Shown here: one piece after another, positions 17,565 through 27,440 of the stretch | How positions within the stretch are numbered: position 1 is the stretch's first letter | Layout: every line of letters starts with the position of its first letter | Source of the DNA: Clostridium algifaecis | GTDB lineage: Bacteria; Bacillota; Clostridia; Clostridiales; Clostridiaceae | Assembly: GCF_017874415.1 (NCBI RefSeq) | Contig: NZ_JAGGLM010000007.1 | Span: 1 to 64,000, forward strand | DNA length: 64,000 nucleotides | Direction: 5' to 3' | Notes under the pieces: model-generated | What the model was told of the DNA's origin: nothing | The model's database searches: none | Seen by the model: only the letters and a program-made list of their open reading frames with translations | Program-made: the position numbers and the translations under genes

Positions 17565-18257
17565 ATGGATAATACTATACTGGTAGTTGATGATGATAAA
17601 GATATTTTGGATATAATAGAGATTTATTTAAAAAATGATAACTTCAATGTAATTACTGCTGAAGACGGTTCAATAGCAATGGACAAACTTAGAAAAAATC
17701 ATGTAGATTTGATAATACTGGATATAATGATGCCAAATCTTGATGGTATACATGCATGTCTTGAAATTAGAAAAAAAGAAAAAGTGCCAATAATAATGCT
17801 TTCAGCTAAAAATGACTCAAGTAGTAAAATATTAGGCCTCAACGTTGGGGCAGACGATTATGTTACGAAACCTTTTAATCCACTAGAATTAGTTGCAAGG
17901 GTTAAATCTCAAATTAGAAGATATTCTGAATTCAATGTGGAAAGGCCTAAAAATAAAGAAGAGATTGTTATAAATGATATGTTAATAAATATTGCATCTA
18001 GAGAAGTATTTATCGGAGAAAAGTTAATAGAGCTTACGCCAATTGAATTTTCAATTTTAGAAGTGCTTGCAAAAAATAGAGGAAGGGTTTTAAGTACAGA
18101 AAATATTTATGAAAATGTGTGGAAAGAACCTTTTTACAATGCTAAAAATACAGTTGCAGTACACATAAGAAATATAAGAGAAAAAATAGAGATAAGTCCC
18201 AAAGATCCGAAGTATATAAAAGTTGTCTGGGGAGTAGGTTATAAAATTGATAAATAA
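17565..18257 (+). CDS. OmpR/PhoB-type response regulator
   Basis: The protein has 230 residues. The receiver domain shows VVDDDKDILDII, the phospho-acceptor Asp in LIILDIMMPNLDGI, IIMLSAKND and the conserved Lys in DDYVTKPFNPLELVARV. The C-terminal winged helix has LTPIEFSILEVLAKNRGRVL and VAVHIRNIREKIE. No clear ribosome binding site precedes ATG 17565. Its end overlaps the sensor kinase gene by 11 bases, so the two are translated together. Confidence 0.93.
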   Translation: MDNTILVVDDDKDILDIIEIYLKNDNFNVITAEDGSIAMDKLRKNHVDLIILDIMMPNLDGIHACLEIRKKEKVPIIMLSAKNDSSSKILGLNVGADDYVTKPFNPLELVARVKSQIRRYSEFNVERPKNKEEIVINDMLINIASREVFIGEKLIELTPIEFSILEVLAKNRGRVLSTENIYENVWKEPFYNAKNTVAVHIRNIREKIEISPKDPKYIKVVWGVGYKIDK

Positions 18258-19641
18258 AATAAAGAAGGTTATATTTAAGAGCATATCAAGAGAATTTTTG
18301 ATTATAAATGTAATTAGTTTTGTCATACTTATACTTGGAATAAGTGCTACTCTCAATATTATAATGAATGATACAAATAATCCTCAAAATATTGTAAATG
18401 CATCAAACGACATTTATGCTAATGTAAACAGATATGTACAATCTACAAATCCTGAAGTCCAAAGTTATATAAATAATTTAGCTCAGCAGGACAATCTAAA
18501 GATAGTTATTGCAGATACAAGTGGACATATAATTTTTAAATCAAGTGAAGTAGAAGGCAATTATGTTGATTTGAATAATATAAAAAGTCTCATACTTCAT
18601 ACTACTCCTAGGCCTGGAGACACAGTGTATCAAGTATATAATCTAAATATATCAGGTATTAAATATATGCTTGTTACATGGAAAATTACAGGCCTATATC
18701 ATAATATTTTCAAGTATATGTCAATGCTAGTGATTCCAATAATTCTTTCACTTGGAATTGTATATTTATTGTCATATAGGAAAACTAAATATGTAAAGTA
18801 TATTTGCAATGGAATAGTAAAGATATCACATGAAAATTTGAACTACAGGTTGGAAAAAAGAGGCTACGATGAACTTGGAACTTTAGCAGATGAAATAAAT
18901 CATATGTCACTTAATTTAAATAATATGATATCTCGTGAGCAATCTGTTCAAAAATTCAAAAATGATTTAATAACAAATATATCACATGACTTGAGAACTC
19001 CTCTTACGTCATTAATTGGGTATTTGTACTTAATGAACGATAAAAATGTTTCTATAGAAGATAAAGAAGTGTATGGAAAAAAATCAATTGAGAGAGCGGA
19101 AAAGCTAAAAGTTTTAATAGAAAATTTATTTGAGTATTCAAAACTTGAAAGTGGTCAAATAAGCCCAGAAATATGTACTGTAAATATTATTGAAATTATA
19201 GAGCAAATAATAGGAGAGCTTTCTATTATGGCAAAAAAATCACAAATTAATTTTGTGAAAAAATATAATATTTCGGAGCTTAATTTAAAAGTTGACCCAT
19301 ATTTAATGAGTAGGGTATTTCAAAATATTTTATCAAATGCAATAAAATACAGCGTAAAAAATAGCAGTGTATATATAGATATTATTTCAAATAAAAATAG
19401 TACAATAATTAGTTTTGAAAATGTATCTAATAATAATTTATCAAGTGAAGATATGGATAGAATATTTGAAAGATTTTATATGGGTGATAAATCTAGAAAT
19501 TCTCACAAAAATAATTCAGGATTAGGACTTGCTATAGTTAAAAATATTGTTGATTTACATGATGGAGAAGTTTGGGCAAAAAATAATGGTAACATCTTTA
19601 CAATATGTGTAAAATTAAAAAATGAAAAAATTATGGTATAA
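18247..19641 (+). CDS. HAMP-domain sensor histidine kinase
   Basis: The protein has 464 residues from TTG 18247. A membrane segment lies at about residues 15-38, an extracellular sensor of about 120 residues follows, then a second segment (residues 160-177) and a HAMP linker. The phospho-acceptor helix is FKNDLITNISHDLRTPLTSL (His in SHDLRTP). ATPase motifs are NILSNAIKYS and SGLGLAIVKNIVDLHDG. It is the partner of the response regulator upstream. The VanS/PhoR-like layout suggests an envelope signal; the signal is unknown. Confidence 0.92.
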   Translation: MINKIKKVIFKSISREFLIINVISFVILILGISATLNIIMNDTNNPQNIVNASNDIYANVNRYVQSTNPEVQSYINNLAQQDNLKIVIADTSGHIIFKSSEVEGNYVDLNNIKSLILHTTPRPGDTVYQVYNLNISGIKYMLVTWKITGLYHNIFKYMSMLVIPIILSLGIVYLLSYRKTKYVKYICNGIVKISHENLNYRLEKRGYDELGTLADEINHMSLNLNNMISREQSVQKFKNDLITNISHDLRTPLTSLIGYLYLMNDKNVSIEDKEVYGKKSIERAEKLKVLIENLFEYSKLESGQISPEICTVNIIEIIEQIIGELSIMAKKSQINFVKKYNISELNLKVDPYLMSRVFQNILSNAIKYSVKNSSVYIDIISNKNSTIISFENVSNNNLSSEDMDRIFERFYMGDKSRNSHKNNSGLGLAIVKNIVDLHDGEVWAKNNGNIFTICVKLKNEKIMV

Positions 19642-19714
19642 GAAACCTCATATGATATAATTTTTAGTATTGCATCATTTTGAAATACATCGATTATAAA
19701 AGGGGGTAATCCGT

Positions 19715-20404
19715 ACGCTTATTGGGACTATTGTTAATTTTTTTACTATTATTATGGGCAGTTTAATTGGACTTTTGCTTAAAAAAGGAGTGCCTAAAAA
19801 AATAAGTACTACTGTTATTCAGGGAGTAGCACTTTGTACAATTTACATAGGAATAGCAGGACTTACTAAAGACTCCAACATTATATTAATTATAATTTCT
19901 ATTGTTATAGGTGGTTTTATAGGAGAATTAATAGATATCGATAATTTACTTCAAAAATTGGGAGATAAAATTGGAGATAAATTTAAATCTAAAAATGCAA
20001 AGATTTCAGAAGGATTTGTAACTGCTAGTCTTCTATTCTGTGTCGGTTCAATGGCAATAGTAGGTTCACTTGAAAGTGGTCTTGAAGGGAATAATAAAAT
20101 ACTTTTTGCAAAATCTATGCTTGATTGTATAACATCAATAATTTTTACATCTTCACTTGGAATAGGGGTAATGCTTTCATCTGTTTCGGTTTTAATTTAT
20201 CAAGGAATTATAACTATTGCTGCATTTGCATTAAAGGCAATTTTGATTCAATCTGTAATTACAAATATGACTGCAGTAGGAAGCCTTCTAATAATAGGCC
20301 TTGGTTTTAATTTATTAGATATAACAAAAATAAAAATTGCCAATTTACTTCCAGCTGTGTTCATTCCAGTTTTTTATCAACTTTTTTTAAATTTAATGAA
20401 ATAG
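19715..20404 (+). CDS. DUF554 membrane protein with apparent ACG start
   Basis: Family members begin like MLIGTIVNxxxIIxGSLLGL. Here the same reading ([20 protein letters not shown]) is open from codon 19715, but the first codon is ACG. AGGGGG lies 8 bases upstream of it, the ideal distance. The first ordinary start, ATG 19754, would remove half of the first membrane helix and has no binding site. The rest is normal: about six helices, [38 protein letters not shown] and [14 protein letters not shown]. The function of DUF554 is unknown; it is thought to be a transporter-like membrane protein. Confidence 0.8.
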   Translation, partial: TLIGTIVNFFTIIMGSLIGLLLKKGVPKKISTTVIQGVALCTIYIGIAGLTKDSNIILIIISIVIGGFIGELIDIDNLLQKLGDKIGDKFKSKNAKISEGFVTASLLFCVGSMAIVGSLESGLEGNNKILFAKSMLDCITSIIFTSSLGIGVMLSSVSVLIYQGIITIAAFALKAILIQSVITNMTAVGSLLIIGLGFNLLDITKIKIANLLPAVFIPVFYQLFLNLMK

Positions 20405-20474
20405 TAAAAGGATTTTCTGTTTTTCTGTAGAATATATTAGAATATACCAAATTATTGTTTTAGGAGGAATTATT

Positions 20475-20858
20475 ATGATAGAAGTTAAACAAGTTTATAA
20501 ATGTGAAATTTGTGGTAATATAGTTGAAGTTCTCTATAAAGGAGGAGGAGCTTTGACTTGCTGTGGCAAACCAATGAAACTTATTGAAGAAAATACTGTG
20601 GATGCAGCTCTTGAAAAACATGTACCAGTAATTGAAAAAGTAGATGGTGGAGTAGTAGTTAAAGTTGGGACAGTTGAACATCCAATGTTGGAAAAACATT
20701 ATATTCAATGGATAGAAATTCATACTGAAAATAAGATTTATAGAAAATACTTAAAACCAGGTGAAAAACCAGAAGCAATATTTAAGTTAGATGAAAAAGA
20801 TGAAAAAATAATTATGGCTAGAGAGTATTGTAATTTACATGGACTTTGGAAAAGATAA
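20475..20858 (+). CDS. dfx: Desulfoferrodoxin (superoxide reductase)
   Basis: The protein has 127 residues, the two-iron form. The desulforedoxin-like centre uses CEIC (residues 10-13) and the adjacent pair in ALTCCGKPM. The catalytic iron ligands are the His residues in [10 protein letters not shown] and [15 protein letters not shown] plus CNLHGLW at the C-terminus. It reduces superoxide to hydrogen peroxide in the cytoplasm of anaerobes. It is next to rubrerythrin, which can remove that peroxide. GGAGGAA lies just before the ATG. Confidence 0.95.
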   Translation: MIEVKQVYKCEICGNIVEVLYKGGGALTCCGKPMKLIEENTVDAALEKHVPVIEKVDGGVVVKVGTVEHPMLEKHYIQWIEIHTENKIYRKYLKPGEKPEAIFKLDEKDEKIIMAREYCNLHGLWKR

Positions 20859-20915
20859 ATAATAAGAATATATTAATTTAATTTATTTTGAAATTAAATA
20901 ATCAGGAGGTAAATT

Positions 20916-21500
20916 ATGAAATCTTTAAAAGGTACTAAAACTGCTACAAACTTAATGAAAGCTTTTGCTGGAGAATCTCAGGCAAGAAATAGATATACTT
21001 ATTATTCATCTACTGCTAAAAAAGAAGGTTATGTTCAAATTTCTAACATATTTCTAGAAACAGCAGAAAATGAAAGGGAACATGCAAAGAGATTTTTAAA
21101 ATTTGCAAATGAGGATTTATGTGGAGAAACAGTAGAAATAAATGCTTCTTATCCAGTTGCTCTTGGAGACACCAAGACCAATTTAAAAGCAGCTGCATCA
21201 GGAGAAAATGAAGAGTGGACTAAGCTTTATCCTGAATTTGCAAATACAGCTGATGAAGAAGGTTTCTCTAAGATAGCAGTAGTTTTTAGAAAAATAGCTG
21301 AAGTTGAAAAACACCATGAAGAAAGATACCTAGCATTGCTTAAAAATGTGGAAAATAATACGGTGTTTAAAAAAGAAAAAGTATATAAATGGAAGTGCCT
21401 TAACTGCGGATATATTTATGAGGGATTAGTTCCTCCTGAAAAATGTCCTGCATGTGATCATCCTCAGGGATATTTCGCATTACTTGAAGAAAATTATTAG
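20916..21500 (+). CDS. rbr: Rubrerythrin
   Basis: The protein has 194 residues. The ferritin-like diiron domain shows [28 protein letters not shown] and [15 protein letters not shown], with the Glu and His iron ligands in place. A C-terminal rubredoxin domain has [10 protein letters not shown] and CPACDHP. It reduces hydrogen peroxide using electrons from NADH via rubredoxin-type partners. With desulfoferrodoxin 57 bases upstream it forms an oxygen-defence pair. AGGAGGTAAATT precedes the start. Confidence 0.95.
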   Translation: MKSLKGTKTATNLMKAFAGESQARNRYTYYSSTAKKEGYVQISNIFLETAENEREHAKRFLKFANEDLCGETVEINASYPVALGDTKTNLKAAASGENEEWTKLYPEFANTADEEGFSKIAVVFRKIAEVEKHHEERYLALLKNVENNTVFKKEKVYKWKCLNCGYIYEGLVPPEKCPACDHPQGYFALLEENY

Positions 21501-21524
21501 TAATTATTAGTAAATTAAAAAATA

Positions 21525-22313
21525 TTATTCTGTAATAGGTATAATGAGAGGTTTGCCTGTTACAGGATTTTTTATTATACATACATTTATATCATAAACT
21601 TCTTTTATATTTTTTTCTGTAAGTACTTGATCTGAAGTACCTTGAAAAGCTATGGAACCATTATTAACCAGAACTAGATAGTTACTGTATTGGGCTGCTA
21701 AATTTAAATCATGAAGTACTGCTATGACAGTTACTTTTCTACTCAGTAATTTAATTGTATTTAGAATTTCAATCTGTTGATGTATATCAAGATGAGATAT
21801 AGGTTCATCTAATAATATAATGTCAGTTTCCTGAGCTAATGCTCTTGCAATAACAACTCTCTGTTGTTCTCCTCCACTTAATTCATTTATACATTTATTA
21901 TGAAGATGCCAGGTGTCGGTCATTTCCATGGCGTGTTTTGCAATCTCATAATCTTTTTTTGATTCATCTTGAAATCTAGGAATATGTGGATACCTTCCCA
22001 TCAATACAATATCCAGAGCAGAAAAATTAAAACTTAATATGGCATTTTGAGGAACTACAGCAAGTTTTTTTGCTAGAGCTTTATTGGTTAAATCTAAAAT
22101 ATCTTTGCTTTCTATAAAAACAGTTTTTTTAGAAGGTGTCAATGCTTTTCCAATATTTCTTAATAGTGTAGTCTTACCAGAACCATTAGGACCTAAAATA
22201 CTATAAAATTTATTTTTAGTGAAATCTATACTTATACTGTGAAGTATTTCTTTATCTCCTAAATTACAGCTTAAATTATTGAGTTTAATTGAACAAGAAT
22301 CTAAAGCTTCCAC
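21525..22313 (-). CDS. ABC transporter ATPase, cobalamin uptake (BtuD-like)
   Basis: The protein has 262 residues: Walker A GPNGSGKTTLL, signature LSGGEQQRVVIARALA, Walker B ILLDEPISHLDI and H-loop VLHDLNLAAQYS. It belongs to the iron-siderophore/B12 ATPase group. Its start overlaps the permease stop by one base (ATGA type), so it is the last gene of a three-gene uptake operon. The cobalamin riboswitch ahead of the operon makes vitamin B12 or another corrinoid the likely cargo. Confidence 0.88.
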   Translation of the reverse strand: MEALDSCSIKLNNLSCNLGDKEILHSISIDFTKNKFYSILGPNGSGKTTLLRNIGKALTPSKKTVFIESKDILDLTNKALAKKLAVVPQNAILSFNFSALDIVLMGRYPHIPRFQDESKKDYEIAKHAMEMTDTWHLHNKCINELSGGEQQRVVIARALAQETDIILLDEPISHLDIHQQIEILNTIKLLSRKVTVIAVLHDLNLAAQYSNYLVLVNNGSIAFQGTSDQVLTEKNIKEVYDINVCIIKNPVTGKPLIIPITE

Positions 22314-23365
22314 TATATCACCTTCTTTTTTGATTTAATCAAAAGATATATAAAATAAGGAGCTCCAAATAGAGCAGTTATAGAACCTACTGGTATTTCA
22401 GCTGGTGAGGCTATAGTTCGTGCAAGGGTGTCAGAAATAACCATAAATCCAGCACCAAAAATTAAAGAAAAAGGCATCAAAATTTTATTATTTGGGCCTA
22501 AAAGCAGCCTAACTACATGTGGAATTATAAGTCCAACAAAGCCTATTATACCACTTACGGCTACACAAGCTGCGACAACCATTGAGGAGACCACGAGTAC
22601 TATCCTTTTTACTTTTTCAACTTCAATGCCAAGACTTCTGGCTGTTTCATCGCCTGTAAGTATTATATTTAAATCTTTTGAAAAACAGAGAAGCACTAAT
22701 ATGCCAATAAATAAAAATGGTGTAAGTAAAATAATTTCATTAAAATTTGCGGTTGAAACACTTCCCATAGTCCAAAATACAATCTGTTCAACTTCATCTC
22801 TATTAAATACCATAATTATGGAAATTAGCGAAGATAAAAGAAAGCTCACAGAAACACCGGCTAGAAGAAGTGTTGTAGTTGGTATTTTATTTTTTACTCT
22901 TGCTATGTTATAAACAAGAATGGTAGATATTATTGCACCTATAAATGCTGTGATTGTAATTGCAGCAGAATTTAAAAGTGAACTTTCAAGTTTAAATACA
23001 AATCCAAGAGCTGCTCCAAGGGCAGCACCAGAAGATATACCGAGAATATATGGATCTGCCATTGGATTTTTAAATATTGATTGAAAAGCTGCTCCAACTA
23101 TAGATAATCCCATACCAACAAGTGCAGAAAGTATTATTCTAGGTAATCTTATTTTTAATATAATAAGAATGTGATTTTCAGGTATTGCATATGTAGATAT
23201 AAAATTATTTATAAAAGGTACCTTACTTAAAATTACCTTTAAAGATTCTATAAAAGATATATTGGCAGTACCAAAAGTGGTGGATATTATGATTATAAAA
23301 AATAATAGAATTGTACCAATATAAAATGTGAATCTAAAATATTTTTTATTATGAGATAAATCCAT
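22313..23365 (-). CDS. FecCD-family ABC permease, cobalamin uptake (BtuC-like)
   Basis: The protein has 350 residues with about ten membrane helices. Family blocks are RLPRIILSALVGMGLSIVGA, FKNPMADPYILGISSGAALG and SGIIGFVGLIIPHVVRLLLG near the C-terminus. It forms the membrane channel of the uptake system. The gene lies 23 bases after the binding-protein gene and overlaps the ATPase gene. The + strand frame at 22428-22913 is only its shadow. Confidence 0.88.
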   Translation of the reverse strand: MDLSHNKKYFRFTFYIGTILLFFIIIISTTFGTANISFIESLKVILSKVPFINNFISTYAIPENHILIILKIRLPRIILSALVGMGLSIVGAAFQSIFKNPMADPYILGISSGAALGAALGFVFKLESSLLNSAAITITAFIGAIISTILVYNIARVKNKIPTTTLLLAGVSVSFLLSSLISIIMVFNRDEVEQIVFWTMGSVSTANFNEIILLTPFLFIGILVLLCFSKDLNIILTGDETARSLGIEVEKVKRIVLVVSSMVVAACVAVSGIIGFVGLIIPHVVRLLLGPNNKILMPFSLIFGAGFMVISDTLARTIASPAEIPVGSITALFGAPYFIYLLIKSKKKVI

Positions 23366-23388
23366 AGTTAGAATCCTTTCGTAATCGG

Positions 23389-24345
23389 TTATTTAAAAGC
23401 TTCAGGATGAATTAGCTTTGCTAAGGCTTCCAGTCCATCTGCAAGTCTAGGGCCCTGCCTGTTAATGATATCTTCATCAATTTCGAAAAGCTTATTCTTT
23501 TTTACTGCATCAAGATCTTTGTAACCATTCGAAGTTTTAATTTCATTTTTTGAATTTAATTTATTAGAACATATAAGTATATCAGGATCTTTTTCAATTA
23601 GTTTTTCGGTGCTGTATTTCCAGCCAATTGTGTCATCAGCTGCATTTTTACCACCAGCCATTGTAATCATTTTACCAATAAAGGTATCTTTGCCCGCAGT
23701 AAAATCGCCGCCTTTGCCAAAAGCAACTACATAATATACTGAAGGTGTGCTTTTTCCCTTAACTTTTTCTTCTACGTAGGCTACTTTTTTCTTCATTGCA
23801 GAAACTACAGAGGCAGCTTTACTATTTGCATTAAGAATTTTACCCACGTTATTTATAACATCGTATGTGCTTTCAAAACTATCAGGACCGGATAGTACCA
23901 CAACTTTTATATTAAGTTCTTCCAGCTTCTTTAAATCTTCCATTCTGAAGTGATTAGAAGCTATAACTAAATCAGGTTTTAACTGGGCGATTTTTTCAAT
24001 ATTAGGATCGGTTAAACCGCCAATTGATGGGATACTGCTAACTTCTTTAGGATATGTACAAAAGTCAGTTCTTCCAATTAAAGTATTTTGTTTATTAAGA
24101 GCATATATTGTTTCTGTAATATTTGGTGCAACTGATATTACTTTTTTAGGTTCTTTTTGAATAGTAACTTCTCTATTAAATGAGTCCTTTATTTTAACAG
24201 GATAAGTTGTATTCTTTAATGTTTCAACTTGTTTATTATTTTCTTTTGAAGTTTGTGAAATAGAGCTTTGGGTGCAGCCAATTAAAGAAAATACCAATAT
24301 CAAGACAATAGATAAAAAAGAAAATTTCTTTAGTTTATTATACAA
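23389..24345 (-). CDS. Periplasmic-type binding lipoprotein, cobalamin uptake (BtuF-like)
   Basis: The protein has 318 residues with a lipoprotein signal (LVFSLIGC, Cys about residue 24). The BtuF/FepB fold is shown by KKVISVAPNITETIYAL, GGLTDPNIEKIAQLKPDLVI and GPRLADGLEALAKLIHP. It captures the ligand outside the membrane and delivers it to the permease. It is the first gene after the cobalamin riboswitch and its terminator. Confidence 0.87.
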   Translation of the reverse strand: MYNKLKKFSFLSIVLILVFSLIGCTQSSISQTSKENNKQVETLKNTTYPVKIKDSFNREVTIQKEPKKVISVAPNITETIYALNKQNTLIGRTDFCTYPKEVSSIPSIGGLTDPNIEKIAQLKPDLVIASNHFRMEDLKKLEELNIKVVVLSGPDSFESTYDVINNVGKILNANSKAASVVSAMKKKVAYVEEKVKGKSTPSVYYVVAFGKGGDFTAGKDTFIGKMITMAGGKNAADDTIGWKYSTEKLIEKDPDILICSNKLNSKNEIKTSNGYKDLDAVKKNKLFEIDEDIINRQGPRLADGLEALAKLIHPEAFK

Positions 24346-24375
24346 TTTTTATTCCCCCTCATAGTTCATTTTGAA

Positions 24376-24410
24376 TATAAAAAGCTATTATCCCGTAGAT
24401 AATAGCTAAA
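24376..24410 (-). terminator. Riboswitch-controlled terminator
   Basis: On the minus strand AGCTATTATC pairs with GATAATAGCT and is followed by TTTTTATATT. It sits between the cobalamin aptamer and the binding-protein gene, so ligand binding could stop transcription here. Confidence 0.75.
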
Positions 24411-24460
24411 CATACAAAAATGTTAATACCACCTTATCCACGTAAGGTATCCAGTATACT

Positions 24461-24629
24461 AAATTTTAGGCAGGTCTCCTGGCTTGGATTCATCATATAC
24501 TAATACCTTCCCTGTTACCAAGTGGCATAAATTAGCATACTCTTCACTACAGTGGCGGGACCGCATGAGATTTTAACTCATTTCCCTTTTGAACTTATAA
24601 ATTAAAAAATAAATAAGTACCTAAAATTT
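24461..24629 (-). ncRNA. Cobalamin riboswitch
   Basis: On the minus strand the aptamer holds the B12-box elements GCGGTCCCGCCACTGT (complement of 24550-24565) and the 3' motif CCAGGAGACCTGCC (complement of 24469-24482). The closing stem P1 is AAATTTTAGG paired with CCTAAAATTT at the two ends. Between the aptamer and the terminator, ACCTTA can pair with TAAGGT as an alternative stem. It controls the three-gene uptake operon and fixes its substrate class. Confidence 0.92.
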
Positions 24630-24753
24630 ATATTAAATTATTACACAAGTATAGCACTTATTTTATGTAGTATCAAATAAATTAATCATTTAACAGACTG
24701 GCAATTATTTAAGAAACAGGTTAATATAGAAACATGGAAAGGATGGAGAAACA

Positions 24754-26178
24754 TTGAATAATACTGAAGATCAGATATATAAAAAAAGATGGATAATTTT
24801 ATTTACGGTACTTTCTGCTACATTTATGTCTACATTAGATGGCAGTATAGTAAATGTTGCTCTTCCAGATATGTCAGCTAAGCTTGGTGTTACCATGGCT
24901 GCAATTGAATGGGTGGTTACTGGATTTTTAATAGTTATTGCAGCTACTATTTTAATATTTGGGAGACTTGGAGATATAAAGGGAAAAACCAGGATTTTTA
25001 AATTTGGAATTGTTCTTTTTACGTTTGGTTCTCTTTTATGTGGATTTTCAAATTCACTTTTAATGCTTATATCTGCGAGGGTTATACAGGGAATAGGTGC
25101 ATCTGCTACAATGGCGACCAATCAGGGTATAATAACTCAGACTTTTCCAAGAAGTGAAAGGGGAAGGGCTCTTGGAGTTCTTGGAACTTTTGTAGCATTG
25201 GGAGCAATGGCAGGTCCACCACTCGGAGGAATGATTGTTTCAGCTTTGAGCTGGAAGTACATATTTTTAATTAATGTACCTATTGGAGTAATTGTATTTG
25301 TATTAACTATTAAAATATTTCCTAAAACAAATACTGTACTTAATGAAAGACTTGATAGAAAAGGAGCTATTTTATTTACAATATCAATTGTATTGTTATT
25401 TGGAGCATTAGTTCAGGGACAGAGCATCGGATATGATAATCCTGTAATGATTTCATGTTTCATTATTTCAATTATAGCTTTTGGGATATTTATTTTTGAA
25501 GAAAAAAGAATTGAAACTCCATTACTTAAATTAAGCATTTTCTCAAATAGTTTATTTTCAATAAGCATAATATGTGCTTTTACATCATTTTCTGCTATAA
25601 GTGCGTCTAATATAATACTTCCATTTTATTTCCAGGATACAATTAAGCTTTCTCCAGCTGTAACAGGATTATTTATGATGGTATCACCAATTGTATTATC
25701 TGTTGTTGCACCTTTTAGCGGATATTTATCGGATAAAATAGGATCGGAAATACTAACATTAATTGGACTTTTTGTTACAGGTGTGGGGTTGTTTCTTATA
25801 GCAACTTTAAATGAAAATTCATCATTGGCTTTGCTTGTAGCTTATATAGTTATTATGACTATAGGTAATGGTATGTTCCAGTCTCCCAATAATTCTCTTG
25901 TTATGTCTACAGTATCTGCTGATAAACTTGGAATCGCAGGAAGTGTAAATGCACTTGTAAGAAATCTTGGGTTTGTATTTGGAACGGCTTTTGCAACACT
26001 TCTTCTTTATAATAGGATGAGCTATAAGATAGGGTACAGAGTTATTGATTATGTAAAAGGCAGAGATGACATATTTATCTATGGAATGAGGTATGTATAT
26101 ATTTCTGCTGGAGTTATGTGTTTGATTGGCACTATTTTGACTGCTTTTAGATTTTGTTCAAGCAAAAAAAAGAAATAA
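24754..26178 (+). CDS. MFS efflux transporter, DHA2 (14-helix) family
   Basis: The protein has 474 residues. The start is TTG 24754 after GGATGGAG. Motifs are STLDGSIVNVALPDM (family motif D1), FGRLGDIKGKTRIFKFG, and motif C-like LGVLGTFVALGAMAGPPLGG. The length and the 14 hydrophobic segments place it with EmrB/QacA-type exporters. No regulator is adjacent. The substrate is unknown. Confidence 0.85.
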   Translation: MNNTEDQIYKKRWIILFTVLSATFMSTLDGSIVNVALPDMSAKLGVTMAAIEWVVTGFLIVIAATILIFGRLGDIKGKTRIFKFGIVLFTFGSLLCGFSNSLLMLISARVIQGIGASATMATNQGIITQTFPRSERGRALGVLGTFVALGAMAGPPLGGMIVSALSWKYIFLINVPIGVIVFVLTIKIFPKTNTVLNERLDRKGAILFTISIVLLFGALVQGQSIGYDNPVMISCFIISIIAFGIFIFEEKRIETPLLKLSIFSNSLFSISIICAFTSFSAISASNIILPFYFQDTIKLSPAVTGLFMMVSPIVLSVVAPFSGYLSDKIGSEILTLIGLFVTGVGLFLIATLNENSSLALLVAYIVIMTIGNGMFQSPNNSLVMSTVSADKLGIAGSVNALVRNLGFVFGTAFATLLLYNRMSYKIGYRVIDYVKGRDDIFIYGMRYVYISAGVMCLIGTILTAFRFCSSKKKK

Positions 26179-26255
26179 GTTGAGTTGTATTGTAAATAAA
26201 AATGAATTAAAATAAATTTTATAAGTTATTAATTTGTGATTTGAGGGGAGAACAC

Positions 26256-27185
26256 ATGATAAAAGAAAAAATATTAAACAAGAAGATGGGAATAATAACA
26301 TATGCCATAACTCCACCAAAGAAGAACAATACAACTGAAAAGATTGTTGAAATCTCTAAAAGACATATTGAGAGAATAAAAAATTTAAATATTGATGGGT
26401 TGATTATTTATGATCTTCAAGATGAAGTGGATAGACAAAGTGGAAAAAGGCCATTTCCATATATGGAATCTGTAGATCCGGCTATATATGGTGAAAAATA
26501 TTTAGGAAATATAAAAATTCCTAAAATAATATATCGCTGTGTTGGAAAATATGGAATTGATGAATTTTCAAAGTGGCTGGAACATGATAAAAAAGATGAT
26601 AGATTTTCTGTATTTGTTGGAGCATCTTCAAGTAAACAAGAAGTCAAATTAAAATTAAATCAGGCTTATGATTTAAAAAACAAATTGAATCCAGACTTGT
26701 TTTTGGGTGCTGTTGTCATACCGGAAAGACATATAACTCACAAGGATGAACATCTTAGAGTTATTAAAAAAGCTGATAAAGGATGCAGTTTTTTTGTATC
26801 TCAGGTAATTTATAATTTGGAAGCATCTAAAAATTTTCTTTCGGATTATTACTATTATTGCAAAGAAAACAATATACATATGAAGCCTATAATATTTACT
26901 ATTACTCCGTGCGGTTCTGAAAAAACTTTAAATTTTATGAAATGGCTGGGGATAAATGTACCACGATGGCTGGAAAATGATTTGATGCATTCAGAAGATA
27001 TACTTGAAAAATCAATAAGTTTATCTAAAAATATTTTTGAGGAACTATTTGATTTTGCACTGGAAAAAGGAATACCAATTGGATGCAATGTTGAGAGTCT
27101 TTCAATTAGAAAAGTTGAAATTGAGGCATCAATAAAATTAGTCAATGATATAAAACAAATTATTGATAAAAAGTTATCCATTTGA
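26256..27185 (+). CDS. Methylenetetrahydrofolate reductase-like protein
   Basis: The protein has 309 residues from ATG 26256; GAGGGGAG lies just upstream, so an earlier in-frame TTG at 26241 is rejected. The TIM-barrel fold of MetF-type proteins is suggested by MGIITYAITPPKKNN, NIDGLIIYDLQDEVDRQSG, FFVSQVIYNLEASKNFLSDY and a late IPIGCNVESLSI. Classic MetF residues are only partly recognisable. Neither MetH nor acetyl-CoA pathway genes are adjacent. It may be a MetF paralogue with a different substrate. Confidence 0.6.
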   Translation: MIKEKILNKKMGIITYAITPPKKNNTTEKIVEISKRHIERIKNLNIDGLIIYDLQDEVDRQSGKRPFPYMESVDPAIYGEKYLGNIKIPKIIYRCVGKYGIDEFSKWLEHDKKDDRFSVFVGASSSKQEVKLKLNQAYDLKNKLNPDLFLGAVVIPERHITHKDEHLRVIKKADKGCSFFVSQVIYNLEASKNFLSDYYYYCKENNIHMKPIIFTITPCGSEKTLNFMKWLGINVPRWLENDLMHSEDILEKSISLSKNIFEELFDFALEKGIPIGCNVESLSIRKVEIEASIKLVNDIKQIIDKKLSI

Positions 27186-27278
27186 TAATAAAATATAGAA
27201 TATGAATATTTCTAATAAGTAGATTTTAATAAAGTTTGTTGTAAAATAAAAAATTCAAAAAAAATAAATGTTATTGTA

Positions 27279-27307
27279 TTGACTTTAATAGAGGCCTATG
27301 TTATTCT
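27279..27307 (+). promoter_or_regulatory. Promoter of the pyr operon
   Basis: TTGACT (27279-27284), 17 bp and TATTCT (27302-27307) lie about 165 bases before pyrB, leaving room for the attenuator leader. Confidence 0.6.
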
Positions 27308-27335
27308 TATAGCAATAAAATATTACCTTTAATGT

Positions 27336-27426
27336 GGTCCTGTGAGACTAAGAAGGTTGTTATTTATAATTATTGAGTGTTAACATAGTGTAATTATGCC
27401 TTCTTTTAAAAAGAAGGCATTTTTTA
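27336..27426 (+). promoter_or_regulatory. PyrR-type attenuator (binding loop and terminator)
   Basis: GGTCCTGTGAGACTAAGAAGG (27336-27356, split here: GGTCCTGTGAGACTA then AGAAGG) fits the PyrR RNA-binding loop consensus. Downstream, ATGCCTTCTT pairs with AAGAAGGCAT (27396-27420) and five T follow. AAGAAGG of the binding loop can instead pair with CCTTCTT of the terminator, giving an antiterminator that PyrR with UMP would prevent. The pyrR gene itself is not in the window. Confidence 0.8.
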
Positions 27427-27440
27427 TACCTTTAAATTTA

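Noticed and set aside
22428..22913. 161-codon + strand frame inside the BtuC-like gene
   Set aside because: It is antisense to a clear permease coding frame with all family motifs, so it is a shadow.
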